Shown: positions 1 to 5,266 of the stretch, piece after piece | How positions within the stretch are numbered: the first letter of the stretch is position 1 | How the letters are laid out: every line of letters begins with the position of its first letter | Assembly: GCA_947630205.1 (NCBI GenBank) | Contig: CANRGW010000066.1 | Span: 1 to 6,981 of the forward strand | Source: an uncultured Bacilli bacterium | GTDB taxonomy: Bacteria > Bacillota_I > Bacilli_A > RF39 > UBA660 | Reading direction: 5' to 3' | Length of the DNA stretch: 6,981 bases | Notes under the pieces: generated by a model | The model's input: only the letters and a program-made list of their open reading frames with translations | The model's database searches: none | What the model was told of the DNA's origin: nothing | Made by a program: the position numbers and the translations under genes

Positions 1-1101
1 TTGTTTAACCCAAGCATTAGGATAATCATGAGGATATTTATAATCTTTAGAAGTAGTTTTAATATGGTTAGGAGGATTACCACATCTTCCTGTTTCAATA
101 TCTTGAAGTGCTTTATTAATGGCCGTAACACCACTATTAGATTTAGGAGATAAAGCAAGTTCTATTACAACATCAGCAAGGGGAATAATTGCTTCTGGTA
201 AGCCAACTCTTTCCGCAGCCATAATGCTTGCCATAACCTTTGGTCCCATACTAGGATTAGCAAGACCAATATCTTCATAACAAATAACAGTAAGTCTTCG
301 AAAAATACTATCTAAATCTTCGGCTTTTAATAATCTACCTAAATAATGTAAACTTGCATGTACATCACTTCCCCGAATTGATTTTTGAAAAGCACTTAAA
401 ACATCATAATAACCATCTTCATTTTTATCATGAAAAAAATTATGTTTATTATCAATACTTTTAAGAAATTCTAAATCAATTTTATGGTTAGAAGAAGAAT
501 AATAGGCAAGTTCTAATAAATTATAAGCATATCTTAAATCACTCCCTGAAACTCTAGCAATATAATTTAAACTTTCATCATCTATTTCAATATCTTTTAA
601 AACATCTTTTTTTATAGCAACTCTTAATCCCTCTAAAATATCTTCTTCCTCTAAAGGCTTTAATTCAAATAAATGACAACGACTTCTAATGGCTGGATTA
701 ATACTATGAAAAGGATTACTTGTTGTCATACCAATAAGAGTAATTAAACCACTTTCAATTTGAGGTAATAATAAATCTTGTTTATCTTTATTTAAACGAT
801 GAATTTCATCTAATATTAAAACAATCCCATCATAAACTTTGGCTTCTTCAAAGACAACTTGAAAATCATGTTTATCATTAATCGTTGCATTTAAAACACG
901 ATATCTAACTTTCAAATCATTTACTAAACTTAAAGCAATACTAGTTTTGCCAATACCAGGTTTACCATATAAAATCATGGAAAAAATCTTTTTATTATCA
1001 ACTAAATTAGTTAAAACTTTTTTAGGTCCTATTAAATGTTTTTGCCCTAAACAATCTTTTAAAGAATTAGGTCTTAACCTAATAGCTAAAGGTTTATCCA
1101 T
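1..1101 (-). CDS. rarA: RarA/MgsA-type AAA+ ATPase (replication-associated recombination protein A), 3' end cut by window edge
   Basis: The 367 codons from ATG at 1101 run without a stop to the window edge. The Bacillus protein is about 420 residues, so roughly the last 50 are missing. RarA is a cytoplasmic clamp-loader-like ATPase acting at stalled replication forks. Visible parts in order: the N-terminal segment with RLRPNSLKD and GQKHLIG (residues 8-25); Walker A GKPGIGKT (46-53); Walker B VLILDEIH (94-101); sensor-1 region GMTTSNP (124-130); arginine-finger segment AIRSRC (137-142); and the C-terminal oligomerisation domain with YEDIGLANP and SPKSN followed by the DIETGRCGNPPNHIK region, all typical of RarA rather than DnaX or RuvB. 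The start is fixed by an excellent Shine-Dalgarno AGAGGTGAT (1105-1113). The gene is divergent from xerD across about 100 bp. No anomaly is seen in the visible part. Family assignment is confident; the end is simply outside the window. Confidence 0.95.
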   Translation of the reverse strand, partial: MDKPLAIRLRPNSLKDCLGQKHLIGPKKVLTNLVDNKKIFSMILYGKPGIGKTSIALSLVNDLKVRYRVLNATINDKHDFQVVFEEAKVYDGIVLILDEIHRLNKDKQDLLLPQIESGLITLIGMTTSNPFHSINPAIRSRCHLFELKPLEEEDILEGLRVAIKKDVLKDIEIDDESLNYIARVSGSDLRYAYNLLELAYYSSSNHKIDLEFLKSIDNKHNFFHDKNEDGYYDVLSAFQKSIRGSDVHASLHYLGRLLKAEDLDSIFRRLTVICYEDIGLANPSMGPKVMASIMAAERVGLPEAIIPLADVVIELALSPKSNSGVTAINKALQDIETGRCGNPPNHIKTTSKDYKYPHDYPNAWVKQ

Positions 1102-1104
1102 TCT

Positions 1105-1128
1105 ATCACCTCTTTTAAATATATTTTA
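1105..1128 (-). promoter_or_regulatory. rarA promoter (extended -10) and ribosome-binding site
   Basis: On the minus strand TGATAAAAT gives a -10 TAAAAT at 1123-1128 preceded by the extended TGn element. No good -35 is seen 17 bp upstream (TTTCTT), which fits an extended -10 promoter. Predicted +1 is near 1116, so the leader is only about 15 nt and consists almost entirely of the Shine-Dalgarno AGAGGTGAT at 1105-1113. The nonamer TGATAAAAT is repeated exactly in the promoter of the HTH gene at 6949-6957. Confidence 0.6.
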
Positions 1129-1168
1129 TCACGTCTAAAAATAAAAAGAAATGATTATTAATTAGGAA

Positions 1169-1197
1169 TTGTTACTTTAAATAAATTATGTTATAAT
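1169..1197 (+). promoter_or_regulatory. xerD-deoB operon promoter
   Basis: TTGTTA (1169-1174), a 17-bp spacer, and a perfect TATAAT (1192-1197) with the extended element TGT just upstream (1189-1191). This is a strong sigma-A-type promoter. Predicted +1 is at about 1204, exactly the G of the upstream GTG codon of the xerD frame and 9 nt before the ATG at 1213. Confidence 0.75.
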
Positions 1198-1212
1198 GAA
1201 ATAGTGGTATTT

Positions 1213-2106
1213 ATGGAAGATGATATAAAAGATTATATTAGTTACATATCTTTAGAAAGAAAACTCTCAAAGAATACTATATACAATTATACTTGTGATT
1301 TAGAAAATTATTTACTTTATTTAAAAGAAAAACAAAAGCAATCTTTTAATAATGTTACTCTTCAAGATATAAATGACTATTTTCAAGATTTAAAAAAAGA
1401 GGGATTAAATGCCAAAAGTATTGCTAGACATATAACAACGATTAGAGAATTACATCGTTATCTTTTAAAAATGAAAAGGATAGATAAAGATGTAACTTTA
1501 AATATGGAAAGTATCAAACAAGAAAGGCATTTACCAACAGTTTTAAAAGAAGATGAAATGAATGAAATATTAAATATTAATTTAGATAATGCTTTTAAAT
1601 ATCGTGATAAAGCCATGTTAGAATTAATGTATGGAGCCGGTCTTAGAGTTTCTGAACTTGTTAATTTAACACTTTACAGTATTGATTTTCAAAATGATAT
1701 TATTATAATTGAAGGGAAGGGGAGCAAGGAAAGACTTGTACCTTTAAACCCTTACGCTAAAGATGCCTTAAAAGCCTATTTAGAAATTAGACCTAGTTTA
1801 ATAAAAAAACAAAATGGTGTACCTGAGAAATTATTTTTAAATAATCATGGTAAAGGAATAACAAGACAAGGTTTTAATTTAATTTTAAAAAATATTTTAG
1901 AAGAAAAAAACATTAAAACCCATGCAACTCCTCATACATTGAGACACACTTTTGCAACTGATTTACTTAATAATGGTGCTGATTTAAAAAGTATTCAAAC
2001 TTTATTAGGACATTCAGATATTGCAACAACAAGTATATATACTCATATTGTTAATAATAAATTAAAAGATGATTATATGAAATATAATATAAGAAAAGAG
2101 GAATAA
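1213..2106 (+). CDS. xerD: XerD-type tyrosine site-specific recombinase
   Basis: A 297-residue tyrosine recombinase, the normal Xer length (B. subtilis XerD 296, E. coli 298). With XerC it resolves chromosome dimers at dif. The N-terminal SAM-like core-binding domain (about 1-85) opens with LERKLSKNTI, a classic Xer signature. The catalytic domain (about 105-297) has the full set: Arg145 in GAGLRVSEL, Lys169 in GKGSKER, His241 and Arg244 in HTLRHTFAT, His267 in LLGHSDI, and nucleophile Tyr276 in SIYTH. I chose ATG 1213 because the N-terminus then aligns residue for residue with B. subtilis XerD. An in-frame GTG at 1204 (three extra residues MVF) coincides with the predicted transcription start, so a leaderless GTG start is a real alternative. 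Neither start has a Shine-Dalgarno. The stop lies 2 nt before deoB, the same gene order as ripX-drm in B. subtilis, which supports the housekeeping XerD reading over a mobile integrase. Confidence 0.93.
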   Translation: MEDDIKDYISYISLERKLSKNTIYNYTCDLENYLLYLKEKQKQSFNNVTLQDINDYFQDLKKEGLNAKSIARHITTIRELHRYLLKMKRIDKDVTLNMESIKQERHLPTVLKEDEMNEILNINLDNAFKYRDKAMLELMYGAGLRVSELVNLTLYSIDFQNDIIIIEGKGSKERLVPLNPYAKDALKAYLEIRPSLIKKQNGVPEKLFLNNHGKGITRQGFNLILKNILEEKNIKTHATPHTLRHTFATDLLNNGADLKSIQTLLGHSDIATTSIYTHIVNNKLKDDYMKYNIRKEE

Positions 2107-2108
2107 AA

Positions 2109-3272
2109 ATGAAATTTAAGAGAATATTTTTAATTGTACTTGACTCTTTAGGAGTTGGTGGTTCAATTGATGCTCAGAATTATGGAGATAAAGATGCTAA
2201 TACTTTAGGTAATATTGTCAAGAATTATGAATTGTTTATTCCTAATTTAGAAAAACTTGGTTTTTTAAATACACTTTCTATGAATAATAAAGAAAGCGAA
2301 GCATATTATACAATTGCGAGACCTAAAAATAAAGGTAAAGACTCTTTATCAGGACATTATGAATTAATGGCTATTGAAAATAATGTATCTTATAAAACTT
2401 TTGAAGAAACGGCTTTTCCAAGAGATATGTTAGAACAAATTGCTAACAAAACCAAAAAAGGAATAATTGGTAATATAATAGGCGACCCTATCAGTATTAT
2501 TAATAAACTTGGTGATAGACATAAACAAAATGGTTCTTTAATTATTTATACAACTTGTGACTCTAATCTAGAAATAGCAGCACATGAAGATATAATTCCT
2601 ATTAATGAACTATATCAATATGCAGAAATTATAAGAGAAATAACTAAACGAGAAGAATGGAAAGTAGGAAGGGTAATTGCTAGACCTTTTACAGGTGAAA
2701 GTGGTAATTATACTTTAACTAATAACTGTCGTTGTTATACTTTAATGCCACCTAATAAAAGTGTATTAGATATTTTAAAAAATAATGATTTACAAGTAAT
2801 TTCGATCGGAAAAATTCATGATATTTATAATGGCTATGGTATAACGAAAATTATTAAAGCCGGTTCTAATCAAGAAGGTATTAATAAATTAATTGATATA
2901 ATGGAAAAGAATTTTGAAGGACTTTGTTATCTTAATTTAAGTGATTTTGATACTTTATATGGACATACTCGCGATTTAAAAGGATATGCTAAAGCTATTG
3001 AAGCCTTAGATGTTGAAATACCTATCGTTTTAAACAAATTAGAAATTGATGATTTATTAATTATTACAGCCGACCATGGATGCGATCCAACTATGCCAGG
3101 TCATAATCATACGAGAGAAAATGTACCAGTTATCGTTTATTCAAGACTTTTTAAAAATCCTCATCAATTAGATATTTTAGAAAGTTTATCGGATATAGGT
3201 GCAACTATTACAGATAATTTTGAATTAGAAAAACCTTGGATGGGTACTAGTTTTCTTGATAAATTAAAATAA
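2109..3272 (+). CDS. deoB: Phosphopentomutase (alkaline-phosphatase superfamily), divergent active-site loop
   Basis: A 387-residue phosphopentomutase (B. subtilis and B. cereus about 394). It interconverts (deoxy)ribose 1- and 5-phosphate in nucleoside salvage, with two Mn ions. Metal ligands of the B. cereus enzyme are conserved: Asp12 (IVLDSLG), Asp281 and His286 (DFDTLYGH), Asp322 and His323 (TADHG), His334 (GHNHTRE). Also conserved are the TTCDS segment with Asp151, VGRVIARPFTGE (186-197) and the C-terminal GTSFL. Two oddities: the catalytic motif GKDTMTGHWE reads GKDSLSGHYE, so the phosphorylated Thr85 of B. cereus corresponds to Ser79; and the substrate-loop sequence TRTPNRHDY reads TLTNNCRCY (202-210). 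Translation starts 2 nt after xerD, with the Shine-Dalgarno AGAGGA inside the xerD 3' end, so the two are co-transcribed and probably translationally coupled. In B. subtilis punA follows deoB; here it does not. Family identity is firm; exact substrate preference is not. Confidence 0.93.
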   Translation: MKFKRIFLIVLDSLGVGGSIDAQNYGDKDANTLGNIVKNYELFIPNLEKLGFLNTLSMNNKESEAYYTIARPKNKGKDSLSGHYELMAIENNVSYKTFEETAFPRDMLEQIANKTKKGIIGNIIGDPISIINKLGDRHKQNGSLIIYTTCDSNLEIAAHEDIIPINELYQYAEIIREITKREEWKVGRVIARPFTGESGNYTLTNNCRCYTLMPPNKSVLDILKNNDLQVISIGKIHDIYNGYGITKIIKAGSNQEGINKLIDIMEKNFEGLCYLNLSDFDTLYGHTRDLKGYAKAIEALDVEIPIVLNKLEIDDLLIITADHGCDPTMPGHNHTRENVPVIVYSRLFKNPHQLDILESLSDIGATITDNFELEKPWMGTSFLDKLK

Positions 3273-3280
3273 ACTTTTCT

Positions 3281-3316
3281 AGGCATTTACATATATTAAT
3301 ATGGAGGTGCTTTTTT
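3281..3316 (+). terminator. Terminator-like hairpin after deoB that contains the next gene's Shine-Dalgarno
   Basis: The stem pairs 3281-3294 with 3299-3312 around the loop ATTA (3295-3298): AGGCA and CATAT pair cleanly, with three G-U pairs and one A-G mismatch. It is followed by a T-run (3311-3316, partly in the stem). It begins 8 nt after the deoB stop, as expected for an intrinsic terminator. The right arm contains GGAGGTG (3303-3309), the only strong ribosome-binding site for the following Dps-like gene. The hairpin could therefore terminate deoB transcription, mask translation of the next gene, or both. Confidence 0.5.
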
Positions 3317-3337
3317 ATTAAATTTAACTATGCCGAT

Positions 3338-3739
3338 ATGTTAAATCAATATTTAACAAATATTTTTATTATAAAAAATAATATCTATAATTTATATTTC
3401 AATACCAAAGGTGAGGGGAGAAGTACTTTTTTAAGTGAATTAGAAAATGATATTAAAAATCTAAATCTTTTTTATCTTAATTTAGCTGTTTTAATAAAAA
3501 AAATAGGGGGATACCCTATTATGAATTTAGAAGAAATTAAAAGTATATCAACAATTAAAGAAATTCCTAGTAAAGATTATACTATTAGTGAGGCTAAAAA
3601 CATTCTTTTTAAAGACTTAAATGTTATTAATAATATGAATAAACAAGTCTTTGAATATGCTTTAAAAAAATGTGATTTAAGTAGTATAAATCTTGTACTA
3701 GATTTCAATAAGTATTTAGGGAGGAGAGTAGGGGTATAA
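3338..3739 (+). CDS. Dps/ferritin-like protein lacking the ferroxidase ligands
   Basis: 133 residues. Residues 1-75 align without gaps (from memory) to B. subtilis MrgA and Listeria Dps: LNxxLxNxF at 2-10, the KG at 24-25, and GGYP (57-60) followed by NLEEIKSISTIKE, matching the GGxP...KEY...SI block of Dps. Dps proteins form 12-mers that oxidise and store iron and protect DNA. Every usual ligand except one is replaced: the two helix-A histidines become Tyr17 and Tyr20, helix-B His becomes Leu32, the Asp and Glu of DxxAE become Leu47 and Val51; Glu36 remains. So the fold looks kept but iron oxidation is unlikely. The start is uncertain: ATG 3338 has no ribosome-binding site, whereas GGAGGTG (3303-3309) is ideally placed for an in-frame ATT at 3317 (7 extra residues, IKFNYAD). 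It follows deoB by 65 nt through a hairpin. The 3' end is unusually purine/G-rich (3718-3736). Family call is by pattern only. Confidence 0.72.
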   Translation: MLNQYLTNIFIIKNNIYNLYFNTKGEGRSTFLSELENDIKNLNLFYLNLAVLIKKIGGYPIMNLEEIKSISTIKEIPSKDYTISEAKNILFKDLNVINNMNKQVFEYALKKCDLSSINLVLDFNKYLGRRVGV

Positions 3740-3749
3740 TTTTTTTAAC

Positions 3750-3932
3750 CTATTCTACATCATTTAAATCAAAACGATTATTGCATTCATGTTGAGATTT
3801 ATTACATGCATCGCATGATTTTGAATTATTGTTGAACTCATTAGTTTCTGAATTAGATTTATTGCTGAAAGTTTTTGAAGTATTTTGTCTATTAGAAACT
3901 TTATTATTCTTCATATTTTGACTTTTTTTCAT
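3750..3932 (-). CDS. Small Asn/Ser/Lys-rich hypothetical protein with three cysteines
   Basis: 60 residues starting at ATG 3932, chosen because GGTGAT (3937-3942) is a near-perfect Shine-Dalgarno 4 nt upstream; a GTG at 3941 lies inside that box and is unlikely. No membrane segment or signal peptide. The N-terminal two thirds (about 1-40) is low-complexity, rich in Asn, Ser and Lys, and probably disordered. The C-terminal third contains CDACNKSQHEC, i.e. Cys-x2-Cys-x6-Cys, then an acidic tail FDLNDVE. The cysteines could bind a metal or form disulfides, but no family is recognised. It is convergent with the Dps-like gene, whose stop is 10 nt away, and no terminator separates the two ends. The strong ribosome-binding site and Lys/Asn codons typical of the window argue it is real; composition alone would make one suspicious. 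Confidence 0.6.
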   Translation of the reverse strand: MKKSQNMKNNKVSNRQNTSKTFSNKSNSETNEFNNNSKSCDACNKSQHECNNRFDLNDVE

Positions 3933-3990
3933 TTTTATCACCCACTAATATTATGCGAAGTTTAAAAATTAATATGTGAAAAATTGCAAC

Positions 3991-4033
3991 ACTTCCCCTA
4001 TCAAAAATTGGTATTTGAAGAGGGGAAGTTTTA
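3991..4033 (+). terminator. Strong inverted repeat with T-tract, plus-strand terminator or leader hairpin
   Basis: A perfect 9-bp stem, ACTTCCCCT (3991-3999) with AGGGGAAGT (4021-4029), is continued inside by TCAAA (4001-4005) with TTTGA (4014-4018), and TTTT follows at once on the plus strand. It stands out as one of the few GC-rich spots in an AT desert. On the plus strand it resembles an intrinsic terminator, which would end read-through from the Dps-like gene after it has crossed the small gene at 3750-3932. On the minus strand it sits 59 nt upstream of that gene's start and could instead be an operator or leader structure. Confidence 0.55.
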
Positions 4034-4109
4034 ATATTAAAAAAGTATATAATAAATGAAATAGTTAATACTAATAAAGAAAATACATATTTATAAGTAA
4101 CGTAAAACA

Positions 4110-4251
4110 AATCGAGATATTAAAAGTTGAATAATTATCAATCTCGATTAAATTAAATTTTAAATCTAATTAATGGATTATTCATTATAATTAATTGATA
4201 TTGCATTTAGATAGTAAAATATAAATAAAGTGTTCTATAATTAATCGAGAT
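4110..4251. repeat. Three copies of AATCGAGAT, two as an inverted pair
   Basis: AATCGAGAT occurs at 4110-4118 and 4243-4251, and its exact reverse complement ATCTCGATT at 4141-4149. The first two form a perfect 9-bp inverted repeat separated by 22 nt. The third copy shares a longer flank with the second (TTAATCGAGAT). Such spacing could be a protein-binding array (operator or iteron-like) or an RNA hairpin; no adjacent gene identifies the binder. A palindrome GATAATTTATC lies nearby at 4263-4273. Confidence 0.5.
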
Positions 4252-4302
4252 AAAATGAGATGGATAATTTATCAATTATATTAATATAAAAGAACATATT
4301 AA

Positions 4303-4428
4303 TTAAGTAATATAAATATTTATGGTATTGGAGTTAATTTAAGTTGTTATGGTGAAATAGTTCCAAATAGTAAAAATATGGATGAATTTTCTAAATTAGT
4401 ATCATGTAGTAAATATAATTATCATTAA
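4303..4428 (+). pseudogene. Probable C-terminal remnant of an unidentified protein gene
   Basis: The frame from 4303 to the TAA at 4426-4428 is open for 41 codons and reads like real protein (YGIGVNLSCYGEIVPNSKN, then MDEFSKLVSCSKYNYH at the end), unlike the surrounding AT noise, which is full of stops. There is an in-frame stop immediately upstream (4300-4302), and no start codon or ribosome-binding site at the left end; the only internal ATG (4378) would leave 16 residues. I read it as the surviving 3' end of a decayed gene. The family is not recognised. A chance open frame cannot be excluded. Confidence 0.3.
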
Positions 4429-4440
4429 TATTATAAATAA

Positions 4441-4522
4441 ATACAGAAATATTATACTTAATTTAGGTATTTTATGTTAAGTTGGTAACTTTATATAATA
4501 TATATTATGTTAAGTTCTGTAT
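4441..4522. repeat. AT-rich inverted and direct repeats
   Basis: TTATGTTAAGTT occurs twice (4472-4483 and 4505-4516, 33 bp apart). The block is bracketed by an 8-bp inverted repeat, ATACAGAA (4441-4448) with TTCTGTAT (4515-4522). Shorter ACTTAA/TTAAGT and AAGTT/AACTT pairings lie inside. It may be the edge of a lost mobile element or a structured transcript; no T-tract or gene lets me decide. Confidence 0.4.
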
Positions 4523-4691
4523 AAATATTTATTTTTAATCCTTAACATTATTACTAAATTATATTGCTGTATATATACAATTATATATAACCAACCATAT
4601 TCTATAATTTTCAAATCTATAATGAAATAAATTTAACTTTTTTCTCTCACTATTATACACAATAAAATATTTTGCTTAAACAATATTTTTT

Positions 4692-4709
4692 GTAATCACA
4701 GTAATCACA
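4692..4709. repeat. Tandem repeat of GTAATCACA (two exact units)
   Basis: Two head-to-tail copies of the nonamer GTAATCACA (4692-4700 and 4701-4709), followed by GTTAC, which can pair back with GTAAC-like sequence in the units. It lies just beyond the hicAB terminator. Too short to interpret further. Confidence 0.45.
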
Positions 4710-4738
4710 GTTACTCCCCTATTCTATTAAATTTATTC

Positions 4739-4765
4739 AAAAAAAGCCTCTATATAAATAGAGGC
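4739..4765 (-). terminator. Intrinsic terminator of hicAB
   Basis: A perfect 8-bp stem GCCTCTAT/ATAGAGGC (4746-4753 with 4758-4765) closes a 4-nt loop. Reading on the minus strand it is followed by seven Ts (plus-strand A-run 4739-4745). It sits 54 nt past the hicB stop and is a textbook Rho-independent terminator for the minus-strand operon. Confidence 0.88.
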
Positions 4766-4818
4766 AAAGTTTAGAAAACTTTTAGTTGTCATTTGCATTA
4801 ATATAAATTTGCTACGAA

Positions 4819-5208
4819 TTACAATAGATTTAATTCTTTTTTCAATCCATCTTGTAATACTTTTGAAAAATTTAATCCCTTTGTATCAGCCATATTTTTC
4901 AACCATTCAGGCATAGTAACTGTAGTATTAACTGTTTTAGATGATATTTTTTTCTCGTGCTCTAAAATATCTAATTCAACCATAGTAATAAAATCTCCAT
5001 CCGAAACTTTAATATTCATATAATCAAATGTTGGTTCTGGAAGATTATCTTTATATTCTGGTAACATGTTATATAAAGCATCCTGAGCCATATAATAAGC
5101 ATCATCAAAATCTTCTCCAAATGTAAAAATGTCTTCAAAATCAAGAAATTTTACATTATATTTATTAGCCTCTTTTGAAAATATAGCAGGATAAAAATAT
5201 TTGTTCAT
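4819..5208 (-). CDS. hicB: HicB-family antitoxin
   Basis: 129 residues. The N-terminal half (about 1-65) is the partially degraded RNase-H-like HicB fold, with YPAIFSKEANKYNVKF, then DFEDIFTFGEDFDDA and the helix AYYMAQDALYNML; this part normally wraps the HicA toxin. The C-terminal part (about 92-127) reads VNTTVTMPEWLKNMA then GLNFSKVLQDGLKKEL, a ribbon-helix-helix type DNA-binding domain, so this antitoxin probably also represses its own promoter. It lies 37 nt downstream of hicA in the toxin-first order usual for hicAB, and the shared terminator follows at 4739-4765. Its ribosome-binding site is weak (TAAAGAAA before the ATG), so translation may depend on hicA translation or on the hairpin in the gap. 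Length is normal and no damage is seen. Confidence 0.9.
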   Translation of the reverse strand: MNKYFYPAIFSKEANKYNVKFLDFEDIFTFGEDFDDAYYMAQDALYNMLPEYKDNLPEPTFDYMNIKVSDGDFITMVELDILEHEKKISSKTVNTTVTMPEWLKNMADTKGLNFSKVLQDGLKKELNLL

Positions 5209-5235
5209 TTTCTTTACAATTAAATTATCAAATAA

Positions 5236-5266
5236 CTCTCAGGAATTATAATTTAATTCCTGTGAG
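5236..5266 (-). promoter_or_regulatory. Hairpin spanning the hicA stop codon and hicA-hicB gap
   Basis: CAGGAATTA (5240-5248) pairs perfectly with TAATTCCTG (5254-5262) around a 5-nt loop; after a T-T mismatch the stem gains three more pairs (CTC 5236-5238 with GAG 5264-5266). The hicA TAA (5246-5248) lies in the stem. No U-tract follows on the minus strand, so it is not a terminator. More likely it is an mRNA structure that adjusts hicA stability or coupling to hicB, or a second HicB-binding palindrome. Its symmetry would also suit DNA binding by a dimer. Confidence 0.55.

Larger units (their letters stand above)
3945..4733. other. Long AT-rich low-gene region with repeats and a gene remnant
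   Basis: About 800 bp with no intact gene on either strand. An open frame at 3904-4110 (minus) has no supporting ribosome-binding site and overlaps the better-supported small gene, so I do not call it. What the region does hold is itemised separately: the hairpin at 3991-4033, three AATCGAGAT-type repeats (4110-4251), a coding-like remnant (4303-4428), repeated TTATGTTAAGTT (4472-4516), an all-A/T 8-bp inverted repeat (AAAATATT 4664-4671 with AATATTTT 4682-4689), and a tandem GTAATCACA (4692-4709). The pattern fits decayed mobile or accessory DNA next to the toxin-antitoxin module. Confidence 0.6.

Noticed and set aside
947..1138. Plus-strand open frame of 63 codons
   Set aside because: Lies antisense inside rarA, which has full AAA+ motifs and a strong ribosome-binding site.
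1213..2106. xerD gene as a mobile-element integrase
   Set aside because: Normal Xer length, Xer N-terminal signature, and conserved xerD-deoB order point to the housekeeping recombinase; no att-like repeats flank it.
3718..3736. Purine-rich 3' end of the Dps-like gene as a Shine-Dalgarno for another gene
   Set aside because: No start codon with a usable frame follows on the plus strand; it is followed by a T-run and the end of the convergent gene.
3904..4110. Minus-strand hydrophobic open frame of 68 codons
   Set aside because: Overlaps the better-supported small gene start and the 3991-4033 hairpin; no Shine-Dalgarno before its start, and the hydrophobic look follows from T-rich DNA.
4692..4709. 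Tandem GTAATCACA as a CRISPR array
   Set aside because: Units are 9 bp, adjacent, with no spacers and only two copies; no cas gene present.
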